Source: Trichosporon coremiiforme
Taxonomy: Eukaryota > Basidiomycota > Tremellomycetes > Trichosporonales > Trichosporonaceae
Length of the DNA stretch: 64,000 nt
NCBI GenBank assembly: GCA_039545355.1
Contig: BCJJ01000012.1
Location: 823,067 to 887,066 of the forward strand
Direction of reading: 5' to 3'
Shown: positions 41,660 through 53,910 of the stretch, piece by piece
Layout: each line of letters begins with the position of its first letter
How positions within the stretch are numbered: the stretch's first letter is position 1
Notes under the pieces: model-generated
The model's input: only the letters and a program-made list of their open reading frames with translations
What the model was told of the DNA's origin: nothing
Databases searched by the model: none
Made by a program: the position numbers and the translations under genes

Positions 41660-43064
41660 CTACACCGTGAAACCCAGAGCCTGTTCAAGATCCCGCAAGC
41701 TCTTCTCCTGGATACGCTCATAGAGCTCAAAGCTGTCATGCAGCTTGACGGGAAGGATCTTCTCGAAGGCCGTCTTGGACGCACTTCCGCGGGTGGGGCT
41801 GGGCGATCGTGACCGGTCCCTATCGTCAAGGTTGGACTGGAAGATCCCCGCCGCACTGGCGGGGAGGAAGTCCTCGTACGTGACTGGCTTGAGTCCGACG
41901 TGACCTGCAGCGACGAGCGCGGCGAGCGGCATCAGCTTTGATGGGGCGGAGACGAGGTCGTACTCGAAGTATGCGAGCCCTTGGTCGAACATATCCCGGT
42001 ATGTATCCGGGAAGGAGGCGAACGCCTTGGCGAGGTTGCCCTGGTGTGCCTCGTTATCCATTGCCGCCGGTACGGCGGACATGAGCTTGACGTACATAGC
42101 ATGGCCCTTGCGGGTGAGGGCGCAGCCGCGCTGCTCGATCTCGCCGAAACGGGCACGGTGGCTGCCACTGATAGACCTCCGCATCTCGGCGGACGCTGGG
42201 GTGGCTGAGCCACTGGAGGGCGGGAAGGTGATTGACTCGGTGAGAGCCTGGAAGGATGTTTGGCGGAGGAGGATCTCACACTCCCTCTTAGGCGGTCCCT
42301 CAATGATCGTCTTCGGCGTGATGCCTCGCTGACTCATGCCAACTTGAGCAGCGTCGATGTCGAGCACTCGAGGCGTGAGGTGGTTGATGTGCGGGCCGCG
42401 GAATGCAGCAATGTCCGCGACGAGGGGGTGGGCGGCATGCATCTTGTCGTACGTCTCGCGGGGGACGAGTGCTGTGTCGTGCCACTTGAACGTCTCCAAC
42501 GCCCTCTGGACCAGCTCCTCGGCGTCCTCTGGGCTGATACCACCCTCAGTCTCCGCCTTCGCTACGATCTCCCGAACGCGGGGGTGGAAGATATCCCTCT
42601 CGGCCAGGACGGACTCGACCTCCGCGCGGAGTTCCGGCTCCAGAAGCTCGGGAAGGAGAAGAGAAGTGAAGACGCGGAAAGGGTTGACGGCGAGCGCATC
42701 AGCATCAAGTGGTCGGAAGGCGGTTGAGTGCACCGGCACGCCGGATGGTGAGAGGTCGTAGTATCCGACGGGCTGCATGCCGAAGAGACCGAAGAGGCGG
42801 GCGATCATCGCCAGCTCGTCAGGCTTGCCGAGCCTGATCGCTCCGTGTCGCTCGACCTTGAGGCGGTCTGGGGTTAGCTTTGCCAGGGGAAAAGCAGACC
42901 GGGAGGGACGTACCTTCGGGAGTCTGGCCGGAGTGCGCATTCACATCGTCGACAAGCTCGACCAGGTCGCCATACAGCGGCACCTCGGAGCGGTACATGG
43001 CCGAAAGAGCGGCGCAGAAGCGCGCCCGGAGTTCGTTTGGTGAGACAAAGTCTGAAATCGTCAT
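41660..43064 (-). CDS. 2-oxoadipate dioxygenase/decarboxylase (DUF1338, HglS-like)
   Basis: Exons 43064-42914 and 42867-41660 (46-nt phase-1 intron) give 452 residues, the normal length. The N-terminus FCAALSAMYRSEVPLYGDLV is the family signature. The metal-binding triad expected for HglS/YdcJ enzymes is visible: His58 in VERHGAIRLG, a His in HINHLTPRVLD, and Glu in GEIEQRGCAL. The bacterial enzyme is Fe(II)-dependent and turns 2-oxoadipate into 2-hydroxyglutarate in D-lysine catabolism; plant and fungal homologues act on the same substrate, so a part in lysine breakdown is likely. The residue positions follow the two-exon model; the intron also contains an alternative in-frame reading that lacks the family sequence. 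Confidence 0.9.
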
Positions 43065-45219
43065 GGTTGTTAGGCAGTCAGTGGTGGGAGTGCGGTCAAC
43101 ATTCTGGGCCGACTATGCTTTATAAGTCCTCCGGACCTCCGTTCCGAACACCGTGTAGCACCGAACGGTCCGTGCATGTCATGCAGCAGATACGCGGCGG
43201 AACATGGATGATAACGGGCAGATTCCGCTTGAACGCCGGAATTGATAACCCGAGGATTAGACTCGAGATAACCAGCCAGTGGCAGGCGCCTGATCTCACG
43301 TGGCTTATCGACTATTCCGTCGCCGTTGCGGCGTACTTCAGGCGACTACGGCTTCGTCCGCTTTTTCCACTCGTCGTTGTTGGCATTGTGGTTATTGCAG
43401 TACTTGTAGGCTATAACCAGCCTTTCAGTCACGCCGAGTAGGCTGAGGGCTGCCCCACCTTGGATCTCCAGTCCCAGAGTCCAGCGTGTATCTCGCGTGG
43501 CTTATCTCTCTCGTGTCTCCGTCGGAACGTTCGTGCTTCGCTGCTTATAAAGAGCGAGTACGACTACCCCCGGTTATCGATTAACCCTTGCAACACTGCC
43601 AGACGCATTCCGCCAGAATCTGCTGTGCAGGTCTGGTCCGTGACGATCCAAGTGAGACATCCCGAGTTAATCACCTCATCACCTCCCCACTCCACCCACC
43701 CACTGCAGCGTATCCAGAGAATGAATACGTGGCGCCGGACCGCCGTCTCGGCCTCGTCTCTGGTGGGATCGGCGGTGAGGGCCGACGATACCCAATGAAG
43801 TCAAAGAGCAGTCAGTATAACCTGCCTCCGCGTTTCCTGGTGCGGATACGATGCGGAATAGAGGTGATGCGCGTTTTTCTGTGGTGCGAGCGATGGTTGC
43901 GAGCGAGGGAATGGGGTACAGGGTGCTCGGTGCAAGCTACGGCTTAGGCACGGCTCACCGGTGCTGTGGTGTCACGCTGTTGTCCTGAGATCCTGATGTC
44001 CTGTTGCTTGATGCCTGTTGTGATGTTGTCAACAAATCCCTCAGTGGAGTTGTGCCCTCGCTGCCGACTGTCGCTATATCGTCGTCGTGCCCGTGCCCTT
44101 GCTACTCAGGTCCGGCAGGCGTCCGGCAGACGACCGGCAGGCACGGTGTGCCCCCTTGTCGCCCTTTGTCGTCCACTCCGAGTGCGCCTCGCTGCGGCCA
44201 GACTCACCCCGGATTCGGTGATCGTCCAGACAGGCGCCACGACGGGAAGGAGGTGGGTGCAAAGGAGACGTCCCCGGAATTTTCCTGGTTTCCTGGTGGT
44301 GCGGAAGTTTAACCAGGCTGACGACATTTTACCGCCCGCCGGTAAGAGAATGAGGCTGAACCCGTGATCCGCAGCCCCGCAAAAGGTAAAGTTTCCTGGG
44401 TGGCCGTGCCGAGTCCTGAGGTATGGCGGAATGTGATTCGAGACCGAAGATTATCCTGGCCGTGCACCCACAGCACTATACAATCTTCTGCTGCGTACGG
44501 TGGAGGGCTGTGGAGGGCAAGGGGCGCTTAGCTCACACGACCGGTCGCGTACTGACCGATACCGTCGGCATCCAGCAACCCCCTAGCCTGCGAATGAGTC
44601 TTGGCGGCCGCAGTTCTGTCACGGCCTCCATCATGACCGCGTATCTGTCAAGTCTGACGAAAATCCCGCATGCTATCTCCTCCTATCCGGATCCTTGTTC
44701 TTACTCGGTATGTTGACACATCAGCTGGGTTCAGGACGAGATAACGAGTGGGTTGTCTCACTGTCCCCGGAGTGACAAGCAACTGAATGGGTTGCATGAC
44801 GACTTGCAAGGTTGTTGTCAGGGACCGTAGGGTCTTTGAAGATCTCGGAGGGTTGCAGAGCCAGTGGAGGACCAATTTCTTGCTGAAGTCAGCAGCGAGA
44901 CGACGTTGTTCCGTTGGAATCTGATATGCATGTCGAAAACGTTAAAGAACCACGAGCCCTCCCGGAGTGTTTAAAGTTGATACGAAACCGACACAACAGG
45001 ATCTGCCGTAGCCCTCCGAACCCAACCGCACTCACGTACTCTCAAGTACGCATCTCTACGAAACCCCCCACCCGGAACGACGACGCCGCCAACATTCTAC
45101 CGGTACATAAGCCTCGCGCGCCTCGCTGGTGTAGTGTCCGGTCAGCCAACGAAATACCTTCCCCGCAAACCCCGCAGATCTACCACGCGAATTCCCTGGG
45201 TCGTTACGACACCACCCCC
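43065..45219. other. 2.1-kb divergent intergenic region
   Basis: It carries the promoters of the DUF1338 enzyme (left) and the Zn2Cys6 regulator (right). Frames of 100-130 residues at 43037-43441 and 43966-44367 have no domain. Short ccggcag-type repeats occur at 44110-44145. The regulator's frame is open upstream to an ATG at 44926, but that part looks non-coding. Confidence 0.45.
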
Positions 45220-47504
45220 ATGCCTATCGTCGCGCAGCACGCCTACGTCCTATCTGATGCTAGCGCGCTTAGCTCGTACCAGCAGCAACACCATACATAC
45301 CCATACCACGCCTCCTCGAGGCCGCCGCATCCTCATTACTATCAGCCAACTCCTCTTGCGCATCCACACCATCCCCGCGTCCCCATCCCCATGCCCGCGA
45401 GCAACCATTCTGGTTCAGAGTCGCCCCAGGCGAATAAGCGGAAACGGAGTCGTGCAGGCTGCTACACCTGCCGCAGGCGCAAAGTAAGTTCCCGCTGGTG
45501 GGCCGTGCGGGCGGCTGCTTCAACCGGCCCCAGCCATATGCGATAGCTGACACCCAACCCCACAGAAGGCATGCGACAACGTTAGACCACTCTGTGGATC
45601 ATGGTATGTGCTTTCGGCTGCATCGTTTGAGCGCTCGTCGCTGACTCCGTCTCAGCACTAGACTTGGCATTCCGTGCGTCTTCCCCAAGCTGTATCGCAA
45701 TGCCAAAGGCGAACTCGTCCCTAGTCCCCAGCCGAACGGCCGCACCAAAAAGCTCCGTGAGTGGCACCGCTTCCCAAAGGAGGGATTCTCTCACTGACAC
45801 GCACAGCAAGGGAAGACGCCTCCCTTTCCCCAGTGCAGAGTACGACGTCTGCCGGTGGCTCGCAACACCACATTCCCTGGGAGACACCTGGCGCGTCATC
45901 ATCTTCCGCACCGAACGCCCCTGTCAACTGGACGCAGCCTCCCCCCTCTGTCGGGCAAAGGAAGAGCGATGGATCGATGGACGGCAACGACGCTGACCTG
46001 ACCGACTCGGCGCTCGACGCCTTCCTTGCCAACTTGGGAGATATCGAGAGCGGGCAGTCGTGGGCGTGGCCCCTATTTGGGGATGCGCTAGAGTTGGATC
46101 TGGGACCTTCCTCGGACAACATGTCGTCGTCAGCGCCAAACAACCTGCCCACCCCTGCCCAGCAATCTGACTCGTCTGCCGGCAACAACAACTTCCTGCC
46201 GAACAAGATGGTCACGGCCGCGGCGGTGCTCGAGCATCTGCCTGCGCTTTATGACGTGAGATTAGTGGTCTTACGATGCAACTGACGCGCAGTATTGGGT
46301 TAATTCATTCTCCCACGTTCTGTCGGTGTTGGGACCTGGGCACAACCCTGTTGTGAATGGGATGCTTCCCGTGGTGCAGCGGTCTCCACTGGTCATGTGT
46401 GCCCTCATCGCGTGGGCTGCCACTCGGCGTGCCAACACTGGCCACCCATACGAGGATGTCGCCCGTGTTGCAACCGAAACAACGATATTGCAGATGGACC
46501 AGCTCGACATTGAGCGCGACCTGACGGATGACGAAAAAGAGGAGTACATGTGGACGTTCATGATCGTCGGCGGCCTGGAGATCGTTAAGGGCGACGTCAA
46601 GGCGTGGGCTTCGCGGCTCCCCATGATCCGAAGATTATTGTCCAAAACACTGGAAACGACCGACTTTAGAAAATCCCAGACGTGGCAGGCACTTTCGTAC
46701 AATTGCGTCTACCATGATGTCCTCGCTTCTCTCACAACCACATCATCCCCCGACTTCCCCATCGAACTCTACAATCGCATCCTTGGCTTTGGCATGAGCG
46801 ACCTCGAAATGGATTGCTACATGGGCGCGACGCGTGTCGTTTTCCCAGTGAGTGAAAGCTACGTGCATCTCGAATCTGCAGCTGACGTCCAGTTCCTTGT
46901 TGAGACTGCCGTCCTCGCCGGCCAGGTGTCGCAGCTGCTGAAGCAGCCGCTCTCTGGTGCCCGCGATGCGCAGCTCGCCGAGGTCATGGCCAAGTGCGAG
47001 CCGCTTCTTGCGCGGTTACGCGCCGTCGACACGCCGATCGGCTTGTTCTCGCACCCACTCCCAATCGGGACAGACAAGTCGCTGCTCGTCGTCTCGTTCC
47101 AGATCTATCAGCTCTCTGCGGAGCTCTACCTGCGCTCAGCGGTCATGCGCGCTGCGGGCTCTGACATCCAGTGCCGCCTGCTGGCCGGGCGGCTGCTGAA
47201 CTACTTGCGATTGATTCTCGACACGCCGAACGAGTCGCAGATGATGTTCCCCCTCTTCCTGTCCGGGCTGTACATCTCTGTCGAGCGCGGACGTGCCGAG
47301 ATCTTAGGCATCTTCACGAAATTTTCGGAGCGCGTCCAGTGCCGCAACGTCTTCACTGTCATCAACCTCATGCTCGAGGTGTGGAAGCGCGACCCCGAGG
47401 GTGACCGCTACGTCGACTGGCGTGCCGTTGCCGAAGAAGTGAGTTTAAGGGCGACCCGAGCTTTAACTGACATACAGATGAACGTCGGCATTTCTTTCGC
47501 ATAA
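45220..47504 (+). CDS. Zn(II)2Cys6 transcription factor
   Basis: Six exons (45220-45483, 45566-45603, 45656-45756, 45807-46255, 46293-47438, 47478-47504) give 674 residues. The binuclear zinc cluster is assembled from three exons: Cys81, 84, 91, 98, 101 and 108 with spacing x2-x6-x6-x2-x6, preceded by the basic KRKRSRAG. A His/Pro/Tyr-rich N-terminus comes first; a Ser/Asp-rich linker follows with possible acidic activation segments (NDADLTDSALDAFLANLGDI). A helical Fungal_trans_2-type domain (LGPGHNPVVNGMLPVVQRSP onward) fills the C-terminal half. It should bind CGG-type sites in the nucleus; target genes are unknown. The last exon encodes only MNVGISFA, and the intron before it is 39 nt without a stop, so retention would still be in frame. 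Confidence 0.92.
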
Positions 47505-49242
47505 AAAGTAACACTTTGTAATACAAGTAATGGACGGGACACTGCGCATGCCATGCCCACTTAATGATCAACTTGCTGCTAGCCACCTTCCACGTCTTGA
47601 GTACTATCCCCGAGCGCGCTGATGTTCGAACCAGTGACTACTGTGCCCCGCGTAAGCTGCAAGCACCGGATACACAGCAAGCAAGGCAACAAGTTCATCA
47701 AAGTCATGCTCACCGCCCATATCCAGGCCACCTCGCTAGTTGTCGCTCGGAACTGGGTGGTGTTCGTCCCTGCCCCGAAACGATCAGCCCTGCCGTCCTT
47801 CGGATCGGGCGAAAAGAACAAGGCAAAGGAAAGGGAGGCTGACGTAACGTGCCTGGCGATACCTGGATGACACGGTGCTTGTGGCACCGTGCGGTACTCC
47901 GAATGCCAAGTCCGAAGACGGCCCCATGCTCAAGCACACTCATGCGACGGCGATGGGGACAGCGCATCTTGCTCCGCCTTGCCCTCTGTTGTTCCGAGGG
48001 GCGAGGCGGGGAGTGGAACAGAGCGGCCGACGGCCGATCGGATGTGTCGATCGGGTTGCCCTTGTATTGCCTTGGCCATCGCCCCCCAGGAGCAGCGCCC
48101 CGCGGTATGGGGCGTCGGGGCACATGTGCGGACGTCGACTCGGATTCCGCTCGATACGCAAAGCACAGCGAGTCACGCGGCACAAACGGAACAATGTCGA
48201 GAGGGGAGCGGTCCGCGGTCCGCTGAGAGTGATGGATGGAGGATCGGGCAGAACTGGTTCTTCCGGATGCATCGGGGGCAATGCCAGTGGGGACACGGGG
48301 ATGCGATTCGGAATACACGGTCTAGGTGTGGTCGAACTCTTGGAGGGATGATTTCGAAGCTGTCGGATTCGGACGAGTGGTTTCGGATCAGTTGGAAGTG
48401 GCGGCGGAGGAGAAGGGGCGGGACTCGAAGGAGAGGTGTGGCGGGGGAATTGCTCGTGACGTTTGACGGCACTGTCCGCTAAATCGAAGTGGAGCGCACG
48501 ATCGGGGCTTGCGTACGACTCAAACTCTGCTATGTGGGATGGAGCCGAATCACGACTGACTTCTTCCTCTCATGCGTTGCGGGACTGGATCGCATCGAGG
48601 CTGACCCAGGAGATCGCGCGCCGGGAATGCTTAACGGGAGTGGCACACTGCGACCATACGAGGGCCATTCGCTGACGACGCGCCCGACGAGTGCCGTCGA
48701 CGGTTGATGAGCTCACCGATCACTGATCAACTGTTCACAGTCGACATGTCAGCAGTGTTGACATGCTGATGACTGGATGCATTAACTAGTCGACGGATCA
48801 ACTTATTAACAGGTCAATTCGCTAACATGCCAACTTGCAGACTCGTCTAGCAAGTCGACATGTGAATACTCGAGGTTGACATATCAACATGCCAGTGTAT
48901 CAACATATCAATATGTCCACGTATCAACGTGTCAACGTGTGAGCTTATCGACTCTTGAATGCGGCCTGCCAAGCCAGCTGGTCACGATAGTACCATGGAG
49001 TCGAGCTGTAACGTTCGATTATCTGTTGGATTCTGCGTCCCTCAATGACTCAGATATGGCGGACCGCCAAGCGCAGCCACGGCATCTGGAGTTCAAGAGC
49101 CGGCAGCGCTCTCCAGTGCCACGGCGAGCCACTCAGTCCCGCTCCTCCAGACCTAGCATCGTCACGGCTTCCAAGCATTTGCCCCGACCCTCACGCCAGC
49201 ATGTCACTGGACCCAGTGGTACAGATCGAGTTGAAAAAAGCA
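47505..49242. other. Gene-free interval
   Basis: Several overlapping frames on both strands at 47,560-48,480 lack domains. A degenerate short-repeat field lies at 48705-48952. The right end touches the U6 terminator. Confidence 0.45.
48705..48952. repeat. Degenerate gtcaac/atcaac repeat field
   Basis: More than a dozen copies of an 8- to 10-bp unit built on (t)atcaacatgtcaac in both orientations, for example gttgacatatcaac and tatcaacgtgtcaacgtg. Units are AT-richer than the surroundings and often near-palindromic. Confidence 0.7.
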
Positions 49243-49247
49243 AAAAA
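49242..49247 (-). terminator. Pol III terminator of U6
   Basis: A run of six T on the minus strand, with a second T run a few bases further on (49234-49239). Confidence 0.75.
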
Positions 49248-49364
49248 TAATTCGACCCGAAGGTCGCCTCTCTGAACAATTACTTGTTTCATCCATATGC
49301 TGGGGAAATGCTAATCTTCTCTGTATCGTTCCAAATTTATCATATTGCCCGGCCGAAGCCGGGC
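49243..49364 (-). ncRNA. SNR6: U6 spliceosomal snRNA
   Basis: On the minus strand a 5' hairpin GCCCGGC-TTCG-GCCGGGC (49364-49347) is followed by the diagnostic U6 core: TTTGGAACGATACAGAGAAG with the ACAGAGA box, the AGC triad in TTAGCA, and an intramolecular stem-loop whose arms TTTCC and GGATGAAA keep the bulged U. U6 is the catalytic RNA of the spliceosome. The 3' part is unusual: after the stem-loop come GTAATTGTTCAGAGAGG and a hairpin CGACC-TTCG-GGTCG just before the Pol III T-run at 49247-49242. GGTCGAATT within that hairpin resembles a B box. The 5' end is set by the hairpin, the 3' end by the T-run; both are approximate. Confidence 0.93.
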
Positions 49365-50058
49365 GACAGTGGTAACACTAAGGAGTAGTGGTGGGTTGGG
49401 GCGGGCGGACTCGGCGATACAGGTTTGAGGGATTGGTGGCACTTTATTCTGAAAGAAGGTCACGTGATCTCACACTACAGACTGAGCGGAGGGACTGTGC
49501 GGCTGCGAGTGTTGGGCTTATGCATGGTCAGAGAAGAGTAGGAGGGCGTGGAGAAAGAGGTGTGCATGCATCAACGGCTTGCTCGCAGAGGGGGCAGTCA
49601 ATGGGAGGGAACGGCGGGCGGGAGAGTGGGATGCAGGGCGTACTGACTTCGAGACGACCTCCACCTCCACCGGCCTCTCTTGATCAACTTCGGCTTCGCA
49701 GCGATAGCAGTCAATAGGCATGCGGGGGCGGAGCTCGGACATGCACATATCGCTGATTGCCAGATTATCTTTCGACACCTCCTGCCTGCCGATATAAGTG
49801 CTGAGCAGCATAGTTGTCGGATATGCAGAGTGACGGCCCCCCAGCTAGCGTGGGCGGAAGACGCCACCGTGACGGGTATAGTGGTGATCGGTCGTGATCG
49901 GGCAGCATGGATCCCGAAGAGTTCATCGGGTAGTCTGCCCCTCCTCCACGTCGCAGCACTCATCGACCTCCATCACGCCCGTCAGCATGTTCGGCGGCGA
50001 CAAGCTAGACGGTCATGTCTGTCATCAAGGATTATAAACAGGTGCTACCAGAGGGAAT
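49365..50058. other. Interval between U6 and the beta-flanking-type gene
   Basis: It contains the U6 upstream flank, in which I see no clear TATA box, and the 3' flank of the next gene. No gene supported. Confidence 0.4.
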
Positions 50059-50969
50059 CTACTTGGCGAGGAACTTGGACGCGAGGCCCATGAGCTGAGC
50101 AGCGCCGGCAGAGCCGCCCTGGCCGGAGAGGGCGCCCTGAACCTGGTTCTGGACGAGGAGCTTCATGACGGTCGAGCCGGCCGAGTTGAGGACGTCCTGC
50201 TCCGAGCCGCCCTGGGCGCCGCCGGCCTTGTTAAAGAGCTTGCTGGCCTCGGCGAGCGCCATGCCGATGAGCTTGGAGATCATCGACTGCTGGCCCTGCT
50301 CCTGGCCGCCGGCGTTGCCCGAGGCGAACGACTTGAAGGCCTGGATGGCGGCGGCGGCACCCATGGACTGGGCGTTGAGGCCGCCAGCGTTGCCCTGGTT
50401 GTATGCCTGGTCGTGGGCCTGCTCGGCCGATTTCTCATCGACCGACGAGTTAGGGTTGACGTTCGACTGGATGTGGCCCATGGCGGCAGAGAGCATGCCC
50501 TGCAGCTGGTTGCCGTTGGCGCCCTGGGCGTTGGCGCCGGAGAGGAGCGAGGCGAAGTCGACTGAAGGTTAGCGACGGCCGTAGGCCGGAGCGGTGCACT
50601 GTTGCTGCATGCCGGTGGGCAGAAGATGACCACCAGCGGCAAGCGTTTGTGCACGAGATGTACTCACAGGAAGAGCCCTGGTTGGGGTTGAAGCCGCCGC
50701 CCTGCTGCTGCTGCTGCTGGCCGTTGAAGCCCTCGCCCTGCTGCTGCTGGCCGTTGAAGCCGCCCTGCTGCTGGCCCTGGTTCTGGCCAGAGACTGTGAA
50801 TGTCAGTGACGTCCTTGCTTTCCCACTCCGACAAACCGAAAGTCCCCCACAGATCTGTCCGGAGCCCTTATCGGGGCCGAGGGTCGCAGATCTCCACAAA
50901 GCGGACACTTGCATTCTACTCACGCTGCTGCTGAACCTGGTTCTTAGCGAAGTTGAGGAGACCGTCCAT
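50059..50969 (-). CDS. Beta-flanking-protein-like, Gly/Gln-rich protein
   Basis: Exons 50969-50924, 50793-50668 and 50561-50059 (introns 130 and 106 nt, all phase 1) give 224 residues. The start MDGLLNFAKNQVQQQ is amphipathic. It is followed by a Gln/Gly/Asn-rich tract (GFNGQQQQGEGFNGQQQQQQ). The conserved domain runs from FDFASLLSGANAQGANGNQL to the end: VDEKSAEQAHDQAYNQGNAG, AAAIQAFKSFASGNAGGQEQ, ISKLIGMALAEASKLFNKAG, LMGLASKFLAK. This matches the fungal beta-flanking protein family, widespread, cytosolic and of unknown function. The CAG-rich coding repeats give a prion-like segment that may drive condensation, as an inference. Codon bias is strong, suggesting good expression. Confidence 0.82.
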
Positions 50970-53910
50970 TGTTGCTGAGTTTGAGTGAATGGGTGAAAGC
51001 AACGACACGCTGGCGTAAGAACGTAACTGTCGATCGCCGCTGAGCGCCAGCGACAGTGCCTGCCCGCAAGCCTAGGATGCCTGCCAGTGCCAGCGCGTAG
51101 TGACGCGCTGGACCAGGGTCCAAATCATCGAATATAGCCGGGTCCGCCAGTGTCCGCGTTCCCGTTGGTCCAGCAGGCCATCAGCTGCGGAAAACACACC
51201 TCTACCCCTGGGACTGCTCGTGCATTGGGTACTCCTTTGCTTACTCTGCTCAGACTGCAGATCTTCACTTGACATGCACAGTGATCTGCCGCTTTCATGC
51301 CGGTGACAACCTGACAAGCACTGGGCGGACAGCGAAAGTGGGATCGCACGACCAGGCCAAGGCTAGAACCAGGAACAGATACCGCGTGGCTAAACCCTAC
51401 AGCCAGAAATCAGAGAGTCCAAATACTGACGTTGTGCCGTTCTGACGTCGGACGCGCCGGACGCGAGCTACGCGAGGAACATTACACATTACAGTGACGG
51501 AGTGATGGTCAGCCGGAGACGAGCAACAACGGAAGTTATGCACGGAGGCAGACAGACTTCTGCGGGCATCTGCGTCTACGGCCAACGACCAGCAGCCAGG
51601 TTATGTACCCGGCCCCGTGCATCTGCAGGCTGGTCAGCTGCACATGATACGCGCAGAGCCGCTGTGCAATGTACGCCCGGGTGCGAAGCCGGATCTATGT
51701 CGTCCTGCCGCGATCCTGCACGGCGTGTGCGGCGCGCGCGGCGCTCCAAGCCTTCTCACGTCCCTGCGCCGTTGTTGTTCGCATGCTTCTGAATCCTGCG
51801 TAATGCACGCTGCACGGCTCCTACATGGCTCCTGCATACTGCACGGCGTAGAGGCGCAGACGGCTCCTGTGCAACTCCTGCACTATTCATGAGCCAGCTT
51901 TCTGCGTACGCCTGCGGTTGGGCCTGTTCTGCGCCTGTTCTGCGCCTGTTCTGTTCCCGCAGAATGGAACGAATGGAGCGAATGCCTCGTACCTGTTCTG
52001 ACTGGGCCAAGACGGCGTGTGACTAGCCAATGTCACAAAAGAACCCACCGATCGGCAGTCCGTCTTGCGCATTCTGCGAAGCGACCTTTGGAGCGGACAG
52101 GGCAGTGGGCAATTGGACCGCCTTGGTCACTGGTATTTGAAGGAAATCGAGGAACATTGCGTAGCGCAGCAGTGTACATTGCGGACATCTGGGGAGCATC
52201 TCGGCACATCTGGGCACATCTGGAGGCTGCATTCAGGTCTACGATCCGTGTCTCTTGTATCCTGGTGAGAACTCCGCCTTCCCCTTGACTTCCCTCTGGT
52301 AGGAAGGTTGTAATGTAGCTGGGGCGGCGCACTCAATATAACGCAAGATTCGACAGTCCCTGCGTCGCTTCGTTGCTACAGCCGCTGGGCCCGATGAGCC
52401 CCTGGTTATGGTTGGCGCACACGGGCATCTCGGGCTTGGCTCACGTCGGCTCACATTGGTGCACCGGCGCACGGGTACATGGGAAGGTGGGCTGCAGGGG
52501 TTGGTTGTTGGCGGGCCTGGCGCGCAGCCACTCAATCTGCGCGCGGGCTCAGCTCATGTAGACGCGTTGCACCGGCGCGCCGCGTCCGCATACATTACAT
52601 TACATGAGTTCATGAGGCTGGCTGAGTGCAGCGTGTCACTTGACTCATTGGACTGAATGGGCGGGGGCGGACGACGCGTCCCAGGTAAGAAGGCGCCATT
52701 TGGGATCATGACGAGCGATGGGTGGGCGATTCGTGCCAGGAAGAAGGTTGAGGCTTGGCTTCCCTTTGCAGGAGTAGTGAGTTGTTCGCACACAGGAGAC
52801 ACAGGAGCCTAGCTCCAGAGTGCAGGAGCCGATGGAGCGTGCAGGAGCATTTAGGAGCCTGCTTGCAGGGGCTGCTGTTGCGAGGGGAGGGAAGGTGCGA
52901 CATTGCATTGACGCGGTACGGTGGCCGGAGTCGGTGGAGGTAGGACATGTAGCCAACGAGCTATGTCAGACCACGTGTGTGCCCTGGATCCAGGGTGGCG
53001 CCCCGCATCACTCGCAAGCTGGTCTGCTATGAGGATTAAATGGCGGATGGATTTTCTGGCCTATCAGGGGGCGAGGAGGGGTGTGATCTTGATCCAAATC
53101 GTGATCCAGCGCCGAGCTGCGTGATCCTAAGGGACCAGCCACCCATCATTGCACTCGACGCTCGCATTCAGCCATGATCCTGCCTAGGCCGTCCTGGAGC
53201 CTGCGCCTGGCAGCCGAAGAATTTTGCCCAGGCCGAGTCAACTGCCTCGTGCATACCTCGCCTGGTACCTGGCAGCGCTGCAGTGCATGCATTGTCATCT
53301 TATCTTTTGTGCACCACCTGCAACACCTCTCAACCTCGACCTCGACGTTAACATTAGGATCCAGCGTCGTTGTTGTTTGTGCTACACTAGGGGAGCAGCA
53401 TATCGCGCGTTCCTAGGAGCCCTGCACCGCGGTTGATTTTTGCACGAAAGAAGGAAAAGCAAACATCCCCTCCCCACCGCAAGCGGCCAACCAGCGGTCG
53501 CCCGAGCCGCGGGCCTAGCCAGCAGTACCATTACGCCCTAGCACACTACCAGCCAACCTTGTTCAGGGTGCAAACACTGCTCCATTCCTGAACTGAGCGA
53601 GTGCAACCAACACTCATCCGTCCACTGAACGCACCCGATTCCTACATCCTTCATCTCCGTATACACTCCATACATTACACTTCCACTCTCATACTGAGCT
53701 CTCTGTACATTGATCCTTTCGCCTCGCCCTCGCTCTCTTTCTCTCTCTTCTCGCTCTCCCAACCTCACTCCTCCCCCGTTGTTCGCCGCTCTTGCCCCCA
53801 CTTCTGCCTCTCTTGCTACCAACCACCCAACACCGCCAACACGCTCGACCAACACCCCTCTCCTACGCGATCCGACTGGGCACGTCTGCCCACAGTGACT
53901 ACCTGCCATC
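50970..53910. other. 2.9-kb repeat-spotted gene-free tract and cyclin promoter
   Basis: Only short frames without domains occur. Short repeats are frequent: an 11-bp unit cctgttctgcg about 2.8 times at 51923-51953, ctcctgcat/gctcctgc repeats at 51,815-51,890, and acatctgg repeats at 52,180-52,225. From about 53,580 the strand becomes pyrimidine-rich, the likely leader of the cyclin gene. Confidence 0.5.

Noticed and set aside
44926..45219. Earlier in-frame ATG for the Zn2Cys6 factor
   Set aside because: The added part lacks conserved or biased coding character and includes a catAAG-type promoter-like stretch near 45,105.
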